Shown piece after piece: positions 25,481 through 40,203 of a DNA stretch of 64,000 nucleotides (positions within the stretch are counted from its first letter, which is position 1; the number at the start of each line of letters is the position of its first letter). A program made the translations under genes and the position numbers. The DNA is from Triops longicaudatus (lineage: Eukaryota > Arthropoda > Branchiopoda > Notostraca > Triopsidae): the NCBI GenBank assembly GCA_022885665.1, contig JAGQDJ010000013.1, positions 352,220 through 416,219 of the forward strand, read 5' to 3'. The notes below the pieces were generated by a model. That model did not search any database. It was not told the origin of the DNA and worked only from the letters and a program-made list of their open reading frames with translations.

Positions 25481-27821
25481 TATTTGTAGACGTGTCCAAT
25501 GGTGAACGGCAACGACATCTCTTGTATAGTTGATTATCCATAACTAAACAGTATTGCATTGCTCAGTTGGCACAAGGTTCGCGATCTCATAGTAACTCGA
25601 ATATCTGAAAGTCAGCTTTTCTTCTCACATTCGGTGATGACCACTAGTAACCCTAATGAATGATAGGACAGGGTACTTTACGTCATTTATATTAAATTCC
25701 ACCGGACTACAAGCGGAGGTCTCCGACAGGTCTATTAAACGTACCAACGACAAAAGAAATTGAGCGTCATGGAATTTGAAGAATGGTACCGTACGTTACC
25801 TTGTGATTTAGGCACAACTTCTTCGCATTTGTTTTGACCCTCTGTCGTTGAATATCGAACTCGATGGAATATTGTTATGTATAGAAGCTTCCCTTCATGG
25901 ACAAGTTTCCTTTGAAAAACGCGTCATTCCGACAACGGCGTATATTCATAACTTGGAAATCATTCGAATTTGTCGACGGAAAACTTTTTTTCTTACCACA
26001 AACTAAAAGATTGATATTGAGTGAAGTTCACTTGGTACACTTTTGCAAATTTAATCTGGTATACTCTGAGCAAAAGGCTGGCAGCAATTTCCTTGCTTTA
26101 ACGCATCCAGTTCACTGAAATTAACACCGTCAATGCAGGTACGGTTATTTGTAGTCACTTATGCACTCATTGAGTTACTTGAATACTTCGCGCGTTGGCA
26201 GGGCTAACGAGCCGCCCAGGTCTAGGGAAAGCTCATCATCACAAACTGGGATTCTCTGGCCACATTTTCAGTTTTCCCGGCCAAATAATGAGCAAAAACC
26301 TTCCATGTGAAGGATACCATACAACAAACACCTTTCTGATGTATAAATCCATGTCAAGCACGCAGTTTTTTTTTTTCCCCAACGTGCGAAAAGCAGGGAG
26401 TATCCTGTCCTACTAAAATTCTCGTTAACACAGCAGCTATATCACAGACGCAGATTTCTTAGGTCACAGGAAAAAATCCTAAACTTTCCATAGTCTGGTT
26501 GATGATATTTGAGAAGGGTTACATAAATGAACTAACTGAATACATATTCAAAAGAGCCGTGATTCACGAATCTCTTTTGCAAAGAAGCTCAAAAAATAAA
26601 GGGGCATTATGTAAGGTATGTATTCATTAAATGACCTCATCGTTATTTTCTTCTAAAATTCGAAGGAGATCTGGTAGGTTAAATGAAACAAGTCGTACAT
26701 AACGAAGTCTCCTTGTCAAGAAATTCCAGTAAACAAAACAAAAAAAAGGAAAATATAAACTTATTCAGCGCAGTGAAGTCAAGCTGTTTTACGTTGCTCT
26801 GTCGTCAATTTATTCGTCCGTAATGTCAAGTCTAGTTTACCCTACGGCCGACCATATGTGTTGTCCGGCGCGGCCCCGGGTAAATCATGTGTATCGTTAT
26901 GTATGTGTGTGCATATTGTATTCCTCCTGCCCTTAAAAGTCGTCTCGAGGACCCAAGCCGATTATGTAAATCCAGCACAAGGCGAGAAAATTACACTCGT
27001 CGCGTACACCCATCCAAGTGTCCCTACCGCCATCCGCCGCTTGTCAGTGTCCCACGTGACGTGTGCCTCCTTACATGTAAATGAAATTGAATCTGCAAAC
27101 AACACGAAAAAAGAACAGAAAACAACGGTTGGTTATACGGCCGTACAAAGTCTTCCCATGTTACTCAATATCTTTCACACTTGTGATAAAAAACAGAGCT
27201 AAGATGATTCTGTAGTGATCAATCTCACCACAAGGCACCAAACTCTGCGTTACTTCCACTTCTTATTTTCACTAACACCAAATTAAGATTTAGCTTCCTG
27301 ACATACCAAAACTTTGTACAAAATTTATCTTTTTGATATCCTAAACTCCTGTATATGAACGTAAGGTTACGTTACGAGCTCAAACGGTGAACATCTTAAG
27401 TCACATAGTTTAACACCACATGAACTTTAAGTTGCCAGTCGCATCTCTTGCTCTGTCAGTGAAAGGATGGGAGAATGTATCCCGAGTCTTCTTTTAACAT
27501 GGGGGTTAGAGCTTGAAAACTGCAGCAGCAAAAACTTGAAGCAATGTTCCCTCGGGCAACAGAATAGAGGGAAGAAAGGGAAAAAAAACACCACCCTTTG
27601 GCAGGAGGAGCAAAACCGGCAGTCGGCGATCAACGATGACAGCTCTTATTCAACTGGCATAGGAGAAAAGTTTCTTCGACTTTGCTTTATGGCCCGGCAT
27701 TGAGCACTATGATAAAACCCAAGTACCCCCTGCCTTCGATATATAGCCCTTTTGCCATAGTTGTATAAATATACGTTGTATGGTACCCCGCCCAAATATC
27801 AATTCAATAGATAAACCCTCC

Positions 27822-27855
<34 letters not shown>

Positions 27856-30800
27856 NAAAAAAAAAAAAAAAAAAAAAAAGAGAGAAAAAAAAAAGAGAGA
27901 AAAAAAAAAGAGAGATGCAACATTTTTGGCAGAACCAAAGCCCATGCGACCGCCCGAAACATACAGCCGAAGTGCATCACATACATACGAAAGATATAGC
28001 TTGAAAGTACCGCCCCAAATCACGAAGCACCCATCCCGGGCAAGGAGGTATCGCCTGCGAAAGGCTTAATCAATGCGAAAGCAAGATACTGTCTATTCTT
28101 CGTTTCTTTAGCTTAAAGGCAAGAATGTTACCTTACATTGTACTGTTTTAAACTCCATTTGATATCTTATTCTCACAACGTATCCTACTTACGGTGATAA
28201 TGTAAGTTTTCTGGGAGTTTTTTTAATTCGGTAGGCAAAAGGCTACATAAAGTATGATGCTAATTAAACTATTACACATATTACTTCTCTGAAGTAACTC
28301 CATCTAGTGCAATCATTAAATTTCAACACGCGTGCGGTGATAAATACACAAGTATGTGACGCATTAAATTAACGCACTTCATGTCAACAAAAAAGTTCGA
28401 GCTAAAATAGAAAAATGCAATTTTGACTTTGAAACAAGTTTTGGAAAACAGCATAAAACGGAAAAGACAAAGCTATAAAAAACAGAACTCTGAGGAACAC
28501 ACTCAAACACCATTGAGCAAAACTGTCTTTCACGCGATTTTTTTTCACTATTACTAACTGCTGAAGAGAACTACGCCGTTTTAAATGTCAGTTCACTCTT
28601 CCTGTGCAGCAAAGACACTAGTAGCACACATGCTTTTTACCATTTGCAACATTAATTACTTTAGATAGCTCCAAAAAAAATCAACAAAACAACCAAAACG
28701 ATTAACGTGAATAACGTCTCACGAATTCAATGTAGTAGAGAATGGGGCAGGTCGTGACCTTTTTCTCAGCTTTCTTTCTGTAGGCCTCCGTATGTAATGG
28801 AACGGAACACTTTTTGCGATTTACAACAAGTAGAGGTCCCCTACACTATTTATTGAGTTGGTAGTTTTCTGTTTTGGATTACGGGAAATGAGATGCGCTC
28901 ATTTTTTTTTTAAACTTCACTCTCTGTCCCGAACTACCCCAGGCGATAGGCAATTCAGGACTTACGTGAGACACATGAGGACAAGCAATTTTAGCAGCAA
29001 ATGTCACGAAATTATCGTTTTTCATTCATAAGTTGCATCTGCTACAAAGGATAACACACTACAACAAGGAATCAGTGCATAAGTTTTAGCAGCAAATATC
29101 AAGGAATCAATTTAGTTAACACACACACCAGAAAACAGGAAAAATGAGTTAAATCTCTGTTCAGTGTTTGTCCCCATGTGTTCGTACAACCCTGTCCCGG
29201 TGTGCCTCTAACACCATTTTGATCTTGAAATTTAACCTCGAAGTACAAGAAAGATGTCAGTGTCTACCTACCATACATTAATATCCTATCCGATCAGCTT
29301 GCTGAAGAGCTTGCTAGTGTAAAAGTCGACAACCTTTAGAACTGAATAACGCCTGATACGAAGTCAGCAACACTTACACGCACAACAATTACTGACGTTT
29401 TTCACACTAACATTTGTACCTGCTGATGACTGAGGTAAAACGAATTGTATTTTAACCACAATAACGGCCTGATTAACAAGTATCTAAAGGAAATTATTCA
29501 GCGAATATTCCTTTTTCTGTCGTGAAATATCTCTAATAACCCGATTATGATAATGGCTTGTTCTTCCTCGTAGCACTTTGTCATTGGTAGAGTATTTATA
29601 CTACTTAATTTACCACTTCAGTCTTCTCTTGTATTACCGCGCCATTTTGTTTATGGCTTCTACGCTGTTTCCCTTTCCTCTAAAAGTCTAATCGCCAAGT
29701 GACGCATGTGAAGATTCTGTGCTTGGCAGTTTTGAACCTCAACATTTTTTAAGATGACTTTCCATATTTTTACCTCCGTAGTGGGCACCAGCTAGATTTA
29801 AACAGTAGGTTACATTCTAAATAGACGGCACTTGCGTGACAAAGACAGCCAGACAGCACTGCCACGCAGCTATCGCGTGGCAAAACTTTCCATTGTTGCA
29901 CAAGTCCCGTGTATCTTAAACGGGACCTGTTCCTTGGCTTTAATTCTTTACAAGGATTGCCCATCATGGACAAGACGGAACACCTCCCTTTTAGTGTGCT
30001 GAGAACTCAAGTCAGTTTTCATCCTACATGAATAAAACATTGCCCCCAAAAAATGTGCCTGAAAGCAAGCTCGAAAAGCGTGTGTTGCACTTAGTCTTTT
30101 CACCACGAAGCATTTCGTTTGTAACTTTTACAAAAATTTTGCTTCTCGACTGGAAAGTCGGACACGCAAAGGACCCCAAGTCTTTATGTGATTGCTTGGG
30201 TGCAAAAGCCATGTTGACCCGCTACTCACCGACGACGTGACTCTGATTTGGTTTCTTATGGATAGTAGCTTTTAGCCTAGGTTCTAGAAATGGTAATGGT
30301 GCATCTTTCCCCCGTCTGGATTCCATACGCAGTTATCATCGATAACCATAAAAAGGTGCTTGCTATCAGAACCACCACTACTATCAATGAGAGCACTCCA
30401 AACAGGATCCGTAAAATATGGAAGGAAAAAAGTCCAGCTTTCGAACAAGAGCCATACGCGTAAACATTTCTGACGCCATAACTGATTCCGATTCCAGAAA
30501 GAGGGACGTCCGGCGACCATTGGCGACGACTATTCGTACTGTCACAAAATCTTACGCACTTTTATGCACTTCTTCCCCCCAAAAGCGGAAATGTACTTAA
30601 CGAAAATGAAGAAAACAAACAGTACGGAGCTGCCATGTGGGGTTTAACACATAGAATGAAGTTGTAAAATTTTGATACAAAAATGGACACCCTTGTAGAC
30701 ATTGTGCAGTGTCCCGTTTTTGCTTGTACAAGATTTTCAAACATAGTTGAGAACGCTGAAAGGAAAAGTAATTGATTAGGAAAAATTTTGAATGAAAAAA

Positions 30801-31413
30801 AAAGTTGACGGCCTTAGCGTTTTTCGTTTTTCGCTGCCGCGGGATGGGAAAGCTGTTCATTTTTTTTTTCACAACTTCTCTCTTCATTCCAGCACTAGCA
30901 ACACGTTCTGTTCTACAGCTAAGGGTAAAGAGAGATCCGCACATTATCCTCGTTGACAGCAAGATCTCGTTAAGATAAGAGCCTCGATGAGACAGCTTCA
31001 TTCAAAACTTACTGGCTACATGACAAGCAAAGCCAGAGAGTTTGCCCTTTTTTCTTCGAAAAGCGCATCAGATAAATGCACAAGCCCATATCATAAAAAG
31101 ACAAAAATAATTCCAAAACGAAGCCAATCTCCAAGAGGGGCGGGAGACGTGGCCAAAAAAGTTCTACGGCTCGCACAACCTTCCACAGTTTAAAACACAT
31201 TCAACAATGCGTTAAAAGCTTTCAATAATTTGGCGCTAACGTCAGACTCCAAGGCTTCTAAACTCGGCACATCTCAATAAGCTACGATTTGCTTCTGAGT
31301 TTACGTCGTGATCTGCGAGGATCCATGTTACTCGTTTTCTTTTACCATGCAGCTAATGATTACAGGAGCCACCGAACAACCGTTGCTCGTGAAATTAACT
31401 TTTCAAACTTCTA
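25481..31413. other. Gene-free sequence
   Basis: No exon or RNA gene is supported. The poly-A/GAGA tract at 27826-27915 is listed separately. A TTTTAGCAGCAAAT motif appears twice near 28.99 and 29.09 kb. Confidence 0.55.
27826..27915. repeat. Poly-A and A(n)GAGAG low-complexity tract containing one N
   Basis: A long A run is interrupted by a single undetermined base at 27856 and followed by three A10GAGAG-type units. Tract length is unreliable here, and reading frames crossing it are artefacts. Confidence 0.97.
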
Positions 31414-32051
31414 CAGTAAAATTTCGCTATAAGTACACAAGTTATAACGAACAATCGGCTATAACGTACGAAGTCCAAGTACCCTGGAAACACGCCTACG
31501 TAAATGTACAGGGAAAGCGTCGGCAATAGTGAATTCGGGCTGCAACTTATTTTCGCCTATAACGTACAAAAACTCAGGTCCCTTTGTCAATTTACACGCT
31601 GGTTTTTCCTTGGGTTATAGTGAACACGAGCGCTTTCATGCGTTAACGCATTAAAAAAAAAAAAAAAAAAAAAACTTAGAGGGAACTCTTTTTTCTCCCC
31701 ACAAGATCACGCTACTTGAACTAGTGTTCCAAGTTTTCGGTACGATAACACAAACACGTACCTTTGGTACTATCGCACTCATGTAACTCCCACTTGCCAT
31801 TTATGTAATAGACGAAAACAGAAGAAAAAATTATATTGATTCGACAATGTGCTTCATTTTTTCCCATAAAAAAACGCACAAAAGGATGCTCTTACGAAGC
31901 GGCGTCCATAAACACTTGAAGCGTGACATAATAGAAATGACGAAAAATAAAAGTAAAACTATTTTCTAAGTGATTTTGAGCCAACACGTGGAATTGGTTA
32001 TAAAAAATATTACCGTCCCCTAGTGTATATGTATAGCGAGGTTTTACACTG
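31414..32051. mobile_element. Pogo/Tigger-like DNA transposon relic, short copy (about 0.64 kb)
   Basis: The left end CAGTAAAATTTCGCTATA and the reverse-complemented right end CAGTGTAAAACCTCGCTATA form terminal inverted repeats. The left end is preceded by TA, the target duplication of Tc1/mariner-type elements; the TA on the right has decayed. Subterminal GCTATAACGTAC repeats, an internal poly-A tract and a right part containing GATGCTCTTACGAAGCGGC are all shared with the long copy at 23374. There is no coding capacity. Confidence 0.8.
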
Positions 32052-35000
32052 TTGCCCTAAGGCAATTCCCACCTTACGCTCAAAGATGATCGCACCAGGC
32101 AATCAGTTTCAGCTCTTATAAAACGACAAATACAACAACTACTTCAATACAATTCGGGATCCGTCAACAAGTTGAAACTGGAAGTTGTGCAGCGTAATTT
32201 GTTAAAAATGAGCAACATTGCAAACATTGCAGTTGCGTTCTTCGGAAAATACTGCTTCACAACAAAACAAAAGAATGATCGGCGCTGCTAAATAACGCTT
32301 CTAAGAAAAAACTATGTCGTTCAGGTAAAGTAATGCTTACACTGCAACTCACGCAAGTACCGAGAAATGCGTACCTTCGTCTAAAGTTTGGTCGGAAGAT
32401 GCTAGAAGTCGCACAATATCATTAAATTGAACAAAACAAAAGTGTAACGGTTACATTACAATTTACCTCGAAAGAATGATCGGCGCTGCTAAATAACGCT
32501 TCTAAGAACAAATTCACGATCAGAATTGGAGTAGAATCAGTACCGTTTGTTACTAAGTAAAAATAGAAAGAAATCCTGTCTTTTTCGCTTGACGATCACC
32601 CGCTAGGTACTTCAGTGAGAATTTTATCATTATACCCGTGAATTAAGGTGAAATATAAAAGAAAGTAAGGTCAAGCAGTTTGTGAGAATACATTTTACTA
32701 TTATATAAATCAGTAATGACAACTGACACAATCAGAAGTGTCCGTAATTGGTAACGACAAAATTGAAGTTCAACTATGCTTATTTATTATTTTTAGTAGC
32801 TGTTACGGATTGGAGAACTTCAGAACTACAGAGAGTAGCGCGTTTACGGAAGACCAGTTGCTTTAGGAAGTTTAAGAGTGAAACATAATTCGTGACACCC
32901 TCAGTTTAATGAGGTTTAACTATGTTTCAATATTTGTGAACCCATTCGTAAAATAAAACATGCGACCTTTGCACACGACCAAAGATCAAATGAAAGCATC
33001 CCCCTTAATTAGCTTAAAGAAGTTGAAACTAGGGGAGGTGTTGTCCGTAAAATCAGACTCAACAAGTTATATGACACTACCAGGCAATGGCATGTTTCAC
33101 CGCAGGTGTTTTTTCTTTACGGCCAGATCGTGCCAGTAACTGAATATAAAGTTACACTACTCCGCTCCTTTTATGCAGTTTCGCTAAAATATTTTTACTG
33201 TCAAACAGTGCTTTGTTTTGCAACATTACATCTACAGATAGCAGCCCATAAAAATTTGCACTAAATTACGGTTAGATAAAAAAAAGAGACACAAAAATAG
33301 GAAACATTATTGTCTACTTTAAATATGTAGTGTATTCGTAATTTTATAAGTGGTATTGATAAAACTGAGCTTTTGACCGCAGCCTGCAGTTACTTCCAAG
33401 CTCATTAAAAATTAGATCTTAACACTATCACCTCCCTCTTTCTCCACTGTTACGTGCATATTTAACAGGTTGGTATGGCTTGACTTGTCAAGTCCTTCTC
33501 CAGCTTCAACAAGTCCTAAAAGAGCCCGGACTTTCTAAGTGTACAGCACCTTTCTTCCAATTCCTTACTCGAGGGGTTTTAAATATATTCCCCAAGAACA
33601 ACACAATGTGCCCAAAGAATCAGGAGAGTTTTGGTGCGAAGAGAGGGAGAAGCTTTGGCAATCATTTATGCACTCAGAAATAGCACTCAGAGTGCAACTC
33701 ATCTCTTACGTTCCTCTCACACCCCTCCTCACACCCATCATTTGAAATGCAAGAGCGAAAGAAAAAAAAAAAAGACGACTAAGACATTGCATTACAAATT
33801 CCGTGCTTACTTAGCGCACTGGCTCTCAATTCTTTTTCCAGGGAAAAGGGGGCACGATCCTGAAAATTGTCTCTTTGAATGTTGTCCCCATTACGAGCTT
33901 GCGCTTATGTTGTGCGACAATTCGACGTGTGGTGACTAGATGACAAAGGAACCTTTCCTAACTCACCTTCTAACTACCTTAAGCTTAGCTATGCACTTCT
34001 GTAATGGGAGTCGTTGCAAGCATCCCTTTTTAGACCCTTTGGAAACGACACAAAGAGAGTCAAAGAACGAAAAAAAAAGCAACAAGATACCTTGCACCTC
34101 CTGGCCGCCGACACAGCAGAATCCTTTTTCCTTTGAACTAATTGACACTAGTTACACGATGTAATTGAGCAGACGTCTCGCAACAGGGACGAGGAAAGGT
34201 TAAAAAGGGAATTTTTTACTTAACTTTTTTCCCTTTAGAGTTATCTTCTTCTTTTTTGAAAGACAACAATTTCTTCCATTAATGCTACCTTTTAGTTTGG
34301 TCACTATGTCGAGATTCATCTCCCCCTCTCCAACGAGAACACGGGAAGCTGGGGGAGCTCTCTTTCTCGTCTTGCTAGGCTTAGGAGCGGATTAACACCC
34401 CATGCAAGCTAAGAGCCCTAAGGTCGCATTACTGCTGCTTCTTCAACAAGCGAGACAGCAGCACATCCTTGTATCTTCGCATCCGTGACGTGACTTGCAT
34501 GCAGAGCATGCTTAGCCCAAAGACCTGTTTCGCAACCACTGACGACGGCAAATCTCTCCCGTTACCATATCATCAATGCCCAAGTAGACGCATTACCCAA
34601 ATATATTCCTTCAACACTTTTCAACCCCCTACTCACCAAAATGCTTTTAGTTCCAAGAGTACTGGTAGAAGACAGCTGCCTTAACGCACTTAAGAACTCC
34701 TATGCCTGTTTCCGCATAATAGTGGGCATCACTTTGACCCAATCAGGCACCTTGCCCACTATAACGAAAAAAAAATAAATACAGAGAAAATACAACGTCG
34801 TTGGCATTTCTATGAGAAAGATCTCGTCTTACACGTCGGCCTGTTATACATCAGGTCTTAATAACCGAGCGAAGTGGGCGGAGGAGAGAGAGAAGTCGTT
34901 TTGTTGTGCTGTACATCGACCCGATCGGATGTGACTTAGTCCGTCTGTCACATTGTTTATTATGTAATAACAAAGCCTGCCAAGTTCCGGTGCGTGTTGC

Positions 35001-38000
35001 ACGCTTTGACACCGACACGACATTAATAAAACTCCCCGCCATGATGAGGCGGCCGGTATTAGGGAATGCATCTTGTCTTACCTCCTTGATGTTTGCCGGA
35101 ATTTAACGGGCACCATTTCTAATTTTGGCACAGGTTTAAAGTTAAATTTTCCCTACTGTCGAATTCGCGAGTTGACTAATTCAAGGCCTTGTCTTCCCTT
35201 CATTTCAGACACAATTACGCTCAAGTCGATTAATATACTTGTTCAAGTTGTGGTTGATAAGTCAGTTGACAAAGCTGTACTAATCTTTTGCGCACTAGAA
35301 TCATTTTAGACAAAAACAATAAGGCGTAGTGAAAGACAATACACAACACGACTTTACCTTCCGTAACTGTAAAAAATTATTAAATTAACTTATTAAGTTA
35401 TTAAACTTACAAAAGCTTTCGATAACTGCAATACTGGCTGTCACCGCGATCACATGATCCAAATTCAAACTAATTTGATAACGTGCCATCACCCACGATC
35501 CGACTGTACAGAACTATGTTTACTGTTCTCATGTTTATGGATAAAAAAAAATCCTTTAATCGTACCATACCCTAAAAAATAATTTAATCTGATTAACTTA
35601 AATTCACTTTCAACTGACAAACTTAATTTAAAAATTACAGCGTTTGGTTAGTTTTAAGTTAACTGACATACAACGATTGACATAAGAATTCAATTTTGAA
35701 AACTATAGCTTTAAAAAACGGACCATGTAAAACTTTCTAATTTCCGCGAAAACTTGCAAAATAAGTACTTCCGCTAAATTCTTTTCTCAACTTTCGGTAT
35801 CTGAGCAACAAACAAACTTATTCTTCCTTATTTCTCTTCTCATCCAACTTATTGTTCCTTATTTTACTCCGAGTTTGATTTGTTATTTATCGTCATTTCC
35901 GTTTAAGAACCTACAAACAAATTAAACTGAATTTAACAGTAAAATGCTGTTATGTTACGTTTGTTTGCGTTGACCAGACTTTTGAACCAGCTCTAAATCT
36001 GGTTCGCTTTTCCCTGAATTGGCCCAATTCTGATGCAAATTGCACGACAGTGACATCTGTTTCCAAGTTGATTGTTTTCAATTTTAAAATGTTCCTGCCA
36101 CGTATAAAAAGGAGGATTAATGTGCAGGGTGGACCACAAGTCCACGCACATTTGTAGTTCAATTATGCTTATTTAGTATGCTTATTAGTCATCGTACTTT
36201 TGCATGTGAAAATGAAAAAAAAAACTACGCGCAAAACATTTTTCGATAATACTCACCCGCCGTTCGGGACTCATTTCTTGACCTAATCGTGATGGGCCAT
36301 CTTGAGGGCCGTTAGAAAACCGCAACAATTAATTGAAAGTCCAACCCTCGGCTTTTAATTTTTAATTTAGTAACGAAAAATCTCTTGTTACTAGGATATC
36401 AACTGTGATATTCGCAGTGACAGATATGGCGCCATGTTTAGTAATTTCGATTTAGGAAGCATTCCTGTTGTCATGTTTTGAAAGACTTTTCGAACAGCCT
36501 CTTTGAATCGCCACTATGTTAAAACAAGCGCCAAAAAAATTCGGCAAATCACGAAGTAAAACATAGCGCCGTATTTTCTCTATAGAGAACAAGAATGATA
36601 CATTGATACTTTAGGCCTATAACAAGTACGTTTTACGCTTACGAAGACATTTTTTCTTTTATATCAGAAACGACGACGGATGTGGCTGGAACTTTCTTTC
36701 AATGCTGGGTTCACGAACAGTACGTAAGACAGCTACCATCATAATCACATGAATGGCTCTTACAGGATGCAGGATGATTACATGTCCGACAGGTCTTATT
36801 GACACATTTGTCATGCGCACTAATTTTTAATTGCAAAAGAACATAGGGGTGCTGGGACTAATGACCCAGCCTGTACTGTAGGTAATTGTTCAAGCTTACA
36901 ACGCGAAAGTTTCATGGACCATTTCTCGTTTCCCGAAAAGCAACGAAGTTTACAATTACAAAACATTTGCGCCCCATCAGTTGAAAGAGTCGCCATGGCT
37001 AACAACCTTAAGTTTCCCTTACGACTCGAGGTTTCCAACAGAAAGTTCATTACTCCAGAAATTCTGTTCGACGTTCGGGATACGGGCAAAAAATCGAAAA
37101 CGAACTTATACATATGAACTACATGCAGCAGACAAGCTCCACCGTTCCAGAAAATTCTACTTATTTGTTGCTTCATGTTTGGAGACCCACGAGCCAGTTG
37201 GTGTTCACCAAACAAAAAGGTTCTCGTTGACAACCTCGGTACGAGCAACCAACCTCACTACTCACTCGCTCTCTTTTCGTTCACCCACCCATTCTCCTCC
37301 TAAAAATAGGGAAAATAGATAATACAAACGGGAAATGACAGAAGAAAGAGGAGCCAAAGCAAGTGTGTTTCGTTCCAATAAATGCTCATTTCAATTCACG
37401 AAGGGAGCGTAGGCCCTCGTTTCTCTACCCCCCTGACTCCCAGTTCACAGGATATGGCACTATTTGCCATTCAGGACAAGCCCTCTTCGCAAGCTGCCTC
37501 TCTTCCAAGTCTTCTTCTTCGCTGGAAGGTAGCTTCAAACACCAAAAAGCTTGGTATCTTTGTCCCTCTTCTACACAGTGTGCTCTTTTTTTCCTTACTT
37601 CATGTCGGTTATACAGTACAGTACCTTTTTTGCCCCTCTTCCATACCAAAGAAGAACTATATACATTCCCCAGCCAAAGAACTTGAGACAAATATCTACA
37701 CGCCCGGCTAGACCTCATATAACCTTTTCTCTCTTGTTCCTTTCCCATTTTTTAAAGAATAAAATAGAAGGAATTTGCATGAGCCTTTCCTCAGTATACA
37801 CCCTACCCCACCCCCACCCATTCTTTAGCTTACACGAACCAAGTCAGTGTGTCCTTTTCTCTCTGACTTGGTCCTTTATTCCAAATGAAACTCATTTTGG
37901 GGTAAGCGAAGCTCTCTGAGGGGCGACAAACAATGAATTCAACCTGCAGCCTCATCGGCTCATCACTGTCGGATTTTTATGGTCTGGAAGTTGCAGCTTT

Positions 38001-40203
38001 GCATGACAAAACAGACCGAAGCACTACGAAGGCTCCTCAACGGTTTTCCCGTACAGCAGAGCGAAAAAAGGTAAGAAATTTAAATACCTTAGTTTCTCCA
38101 CAACGTTTTCGTTTCTACTTTGAAATAAAAAAAAGAAACGAAAGCACACTAGCTTTTTAGAGAATAACATGCAAGGTATCTTCGTGCGGTAGTGAGGACA
38201 AAAATCTATAAGTCATAGAGGTCTAAGCTGGCTTCTCGAGGTTGACTTTTAAATTACACCTTGTAAGCCAAAAGGTTCAAGGCCATTAAGCAATTATGAA
38301 AGCAAAATCAGCATCAAGAGGTATAATTAGACTTCTATGACTTACTCGGTATAGATTTTTTTCCTCACTACAGTATGTCACCAAGGATGTAATAAGAACA
38401 TACGCAATACGGAAGTCTAATTCTTCTTTTCTAAACTTAAGGGAAGAGGAGAGGGCTAATATATGGAAGAATAGTTTGAACTGGAGTTCCACGACGGAAC
38501 TTACAAGCTTAATTTTTTCTGGTCCTGGCCAATCTTGGGATTCGGAAGGAAAAATAGGGAGAAGGTATGTGGAGAAAAAAAGGCGCGAGGACATTAAAAG
38601 CTAGCGATGTAGAAATTAGTTCTCCCATATTTTTCCCTGAGTCCTGCACACTGCCAAAAAAAAAACTTCCAAACTCATGTGACCTAAGCTTTCGACCTAG
38701 AACAAAAAGAAGTCGGACGGTTAATACAAGTTACAGGCCAAAGAAAAGAAAAAATGAGGTTTCGCAGAGAAGCCAGCAAAGGATGAGGAGCCCAAGTTTG
38801 TCTTAATAGAACAGCAACTAAGAACCAAGTCCTTTTTCTCCATTAAGACCAAACAAAACAAGGCAAAAAGGAACTTCTAGGCAAAGTGGATATTTACTAC
38901 AGTGACCTTAACTGGTCGCCATCAACAGCTTTTAGTCCGGGACGTTTTAAATTAAGCGAAACGTTAAGGAATGTGACAGCACATCCTCGATTTTTTTCTG
39001 TTGTTCTTTCTTTTCATTTTTATTCACTTTTTGTGCGTGGGACGATGAGGCTAATACATTTGGTTTCACAATCATTGACTCTTCCAGCTTCTACTAGGAA
39101 TAGAGAACCGTAAACTCCAACGTAAATGCAGTCAAAAATCAGGTATGGCTATCTGTGGTGAAATACAAACTTTTTCCTCAGTTTGATCAACGCCAAATGA
39201 AACAAATTTAAGCACTAACACGACGCATTGCAATTCGAAGTCCTGGACGTTACGAAAAGAAATTTCACCACAGCCTAAGCTCTCCGCATGAAGAATCTTC
39301 AATAAATCAAATATCTGAATACCTCACTGAAGATCTGAGCTGCCCACTACTGAAATATCGGAAGTTTCTGATCAATGTATACTCCTAACCGCATCTTCAC
39401 AAAACAAAACGTAACTTGTATATTACAAAGGAGTGTTCCACCTTTTTTCTCAACTTGCCAACATGCCGGCAAAATCATGTATAATATTATCAAAGCGCCA
39501 GAAAAAAAAGGAAAAAATCGGCAAATTTACACAAATCCCATATTTTATTGGAAGCACATAGCTACCTGACTTGTAAATTAGACAGTCCACGTTCAAGTGT
39601 TTGGCGAAATTACCAGAAGCTCGTTCATGGTTTGCGAGATTTTCAACAAAAAATTAAATATATTTCGCTTTATATAATTAAATTTTTTAAGTTCTTAAAA
39701 TCTTCATCACCGCAACACGAAAAACGTCGTTTAATATTTTGTAACGGCGTATTGTACTGGATAAATCGATTAAACGAACTCCGACTTGGCCCACCCCGAT
39801 CTCGGAAATTCTCGACTATGTCAACCGCTTGAGCGTTTTGTCACGAGTTAACCGTTTCTACGCTTCTTTTCTTAAGAACTTATCCTCTCTCACAGGTACT
39901 ATCAGTTCCATGTACAATTATAGCCGCCAAAGATGCGACTCGAATTTAATTATAGATTACTAGCACATACGTACCTTTTTCTAGTAAAATCTTAATCCCT
40001 GAAATTTCTATCCGATCTTGTCAACTACGTGCTGGCTTGACAGTAATCTTCCACTGATTTAGTAACACTATATAAGCATTTAATACTATGTTTCCTTAGT
40101 GTTAGAATAATACTACATAAAGTAACAGATAGCATTAAATGAACATGTGTTTCATAAGCTTCTCGCGTCAGCAAAAATCTCCAGAAGTTCAAATCGTGGT
40201 ATT
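32052..40203. other. Gene-free sequence
   Basis: The longest frame (36820-37248, minus, 142 codons) is opposed by open frames on the plus strand and has no family resemblance. Other frames are shorter. GC content rises in patches at about 33.5-35.1 and 36.8-38.2 kb. Regulatory DNA of a gene outside the window is possible but not shown. Confidence 0.5.
32270..32508 (+). repeat. Pair of identical 38-bp direct repeats
   Basis: Positions 32270-32307 and 32471-32508 are identical, with a core of ATCGGCGCTGCTAAATAACG. They are 201 bp apart. The sequence between them is not duplicated further. Confidence 0.95.

Noticed and set aside
27799..28023. Phe-rich minus-strand frames
   Set aside because: They are translations of the poly-A tract containing the unresolved base.
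36820..37248. 142-codon minus-strand frame, the longest in the gene-free part
   Set aside because: The opposite strand is also open over much of it, the composition is not protein-like, and I recognise no domain.
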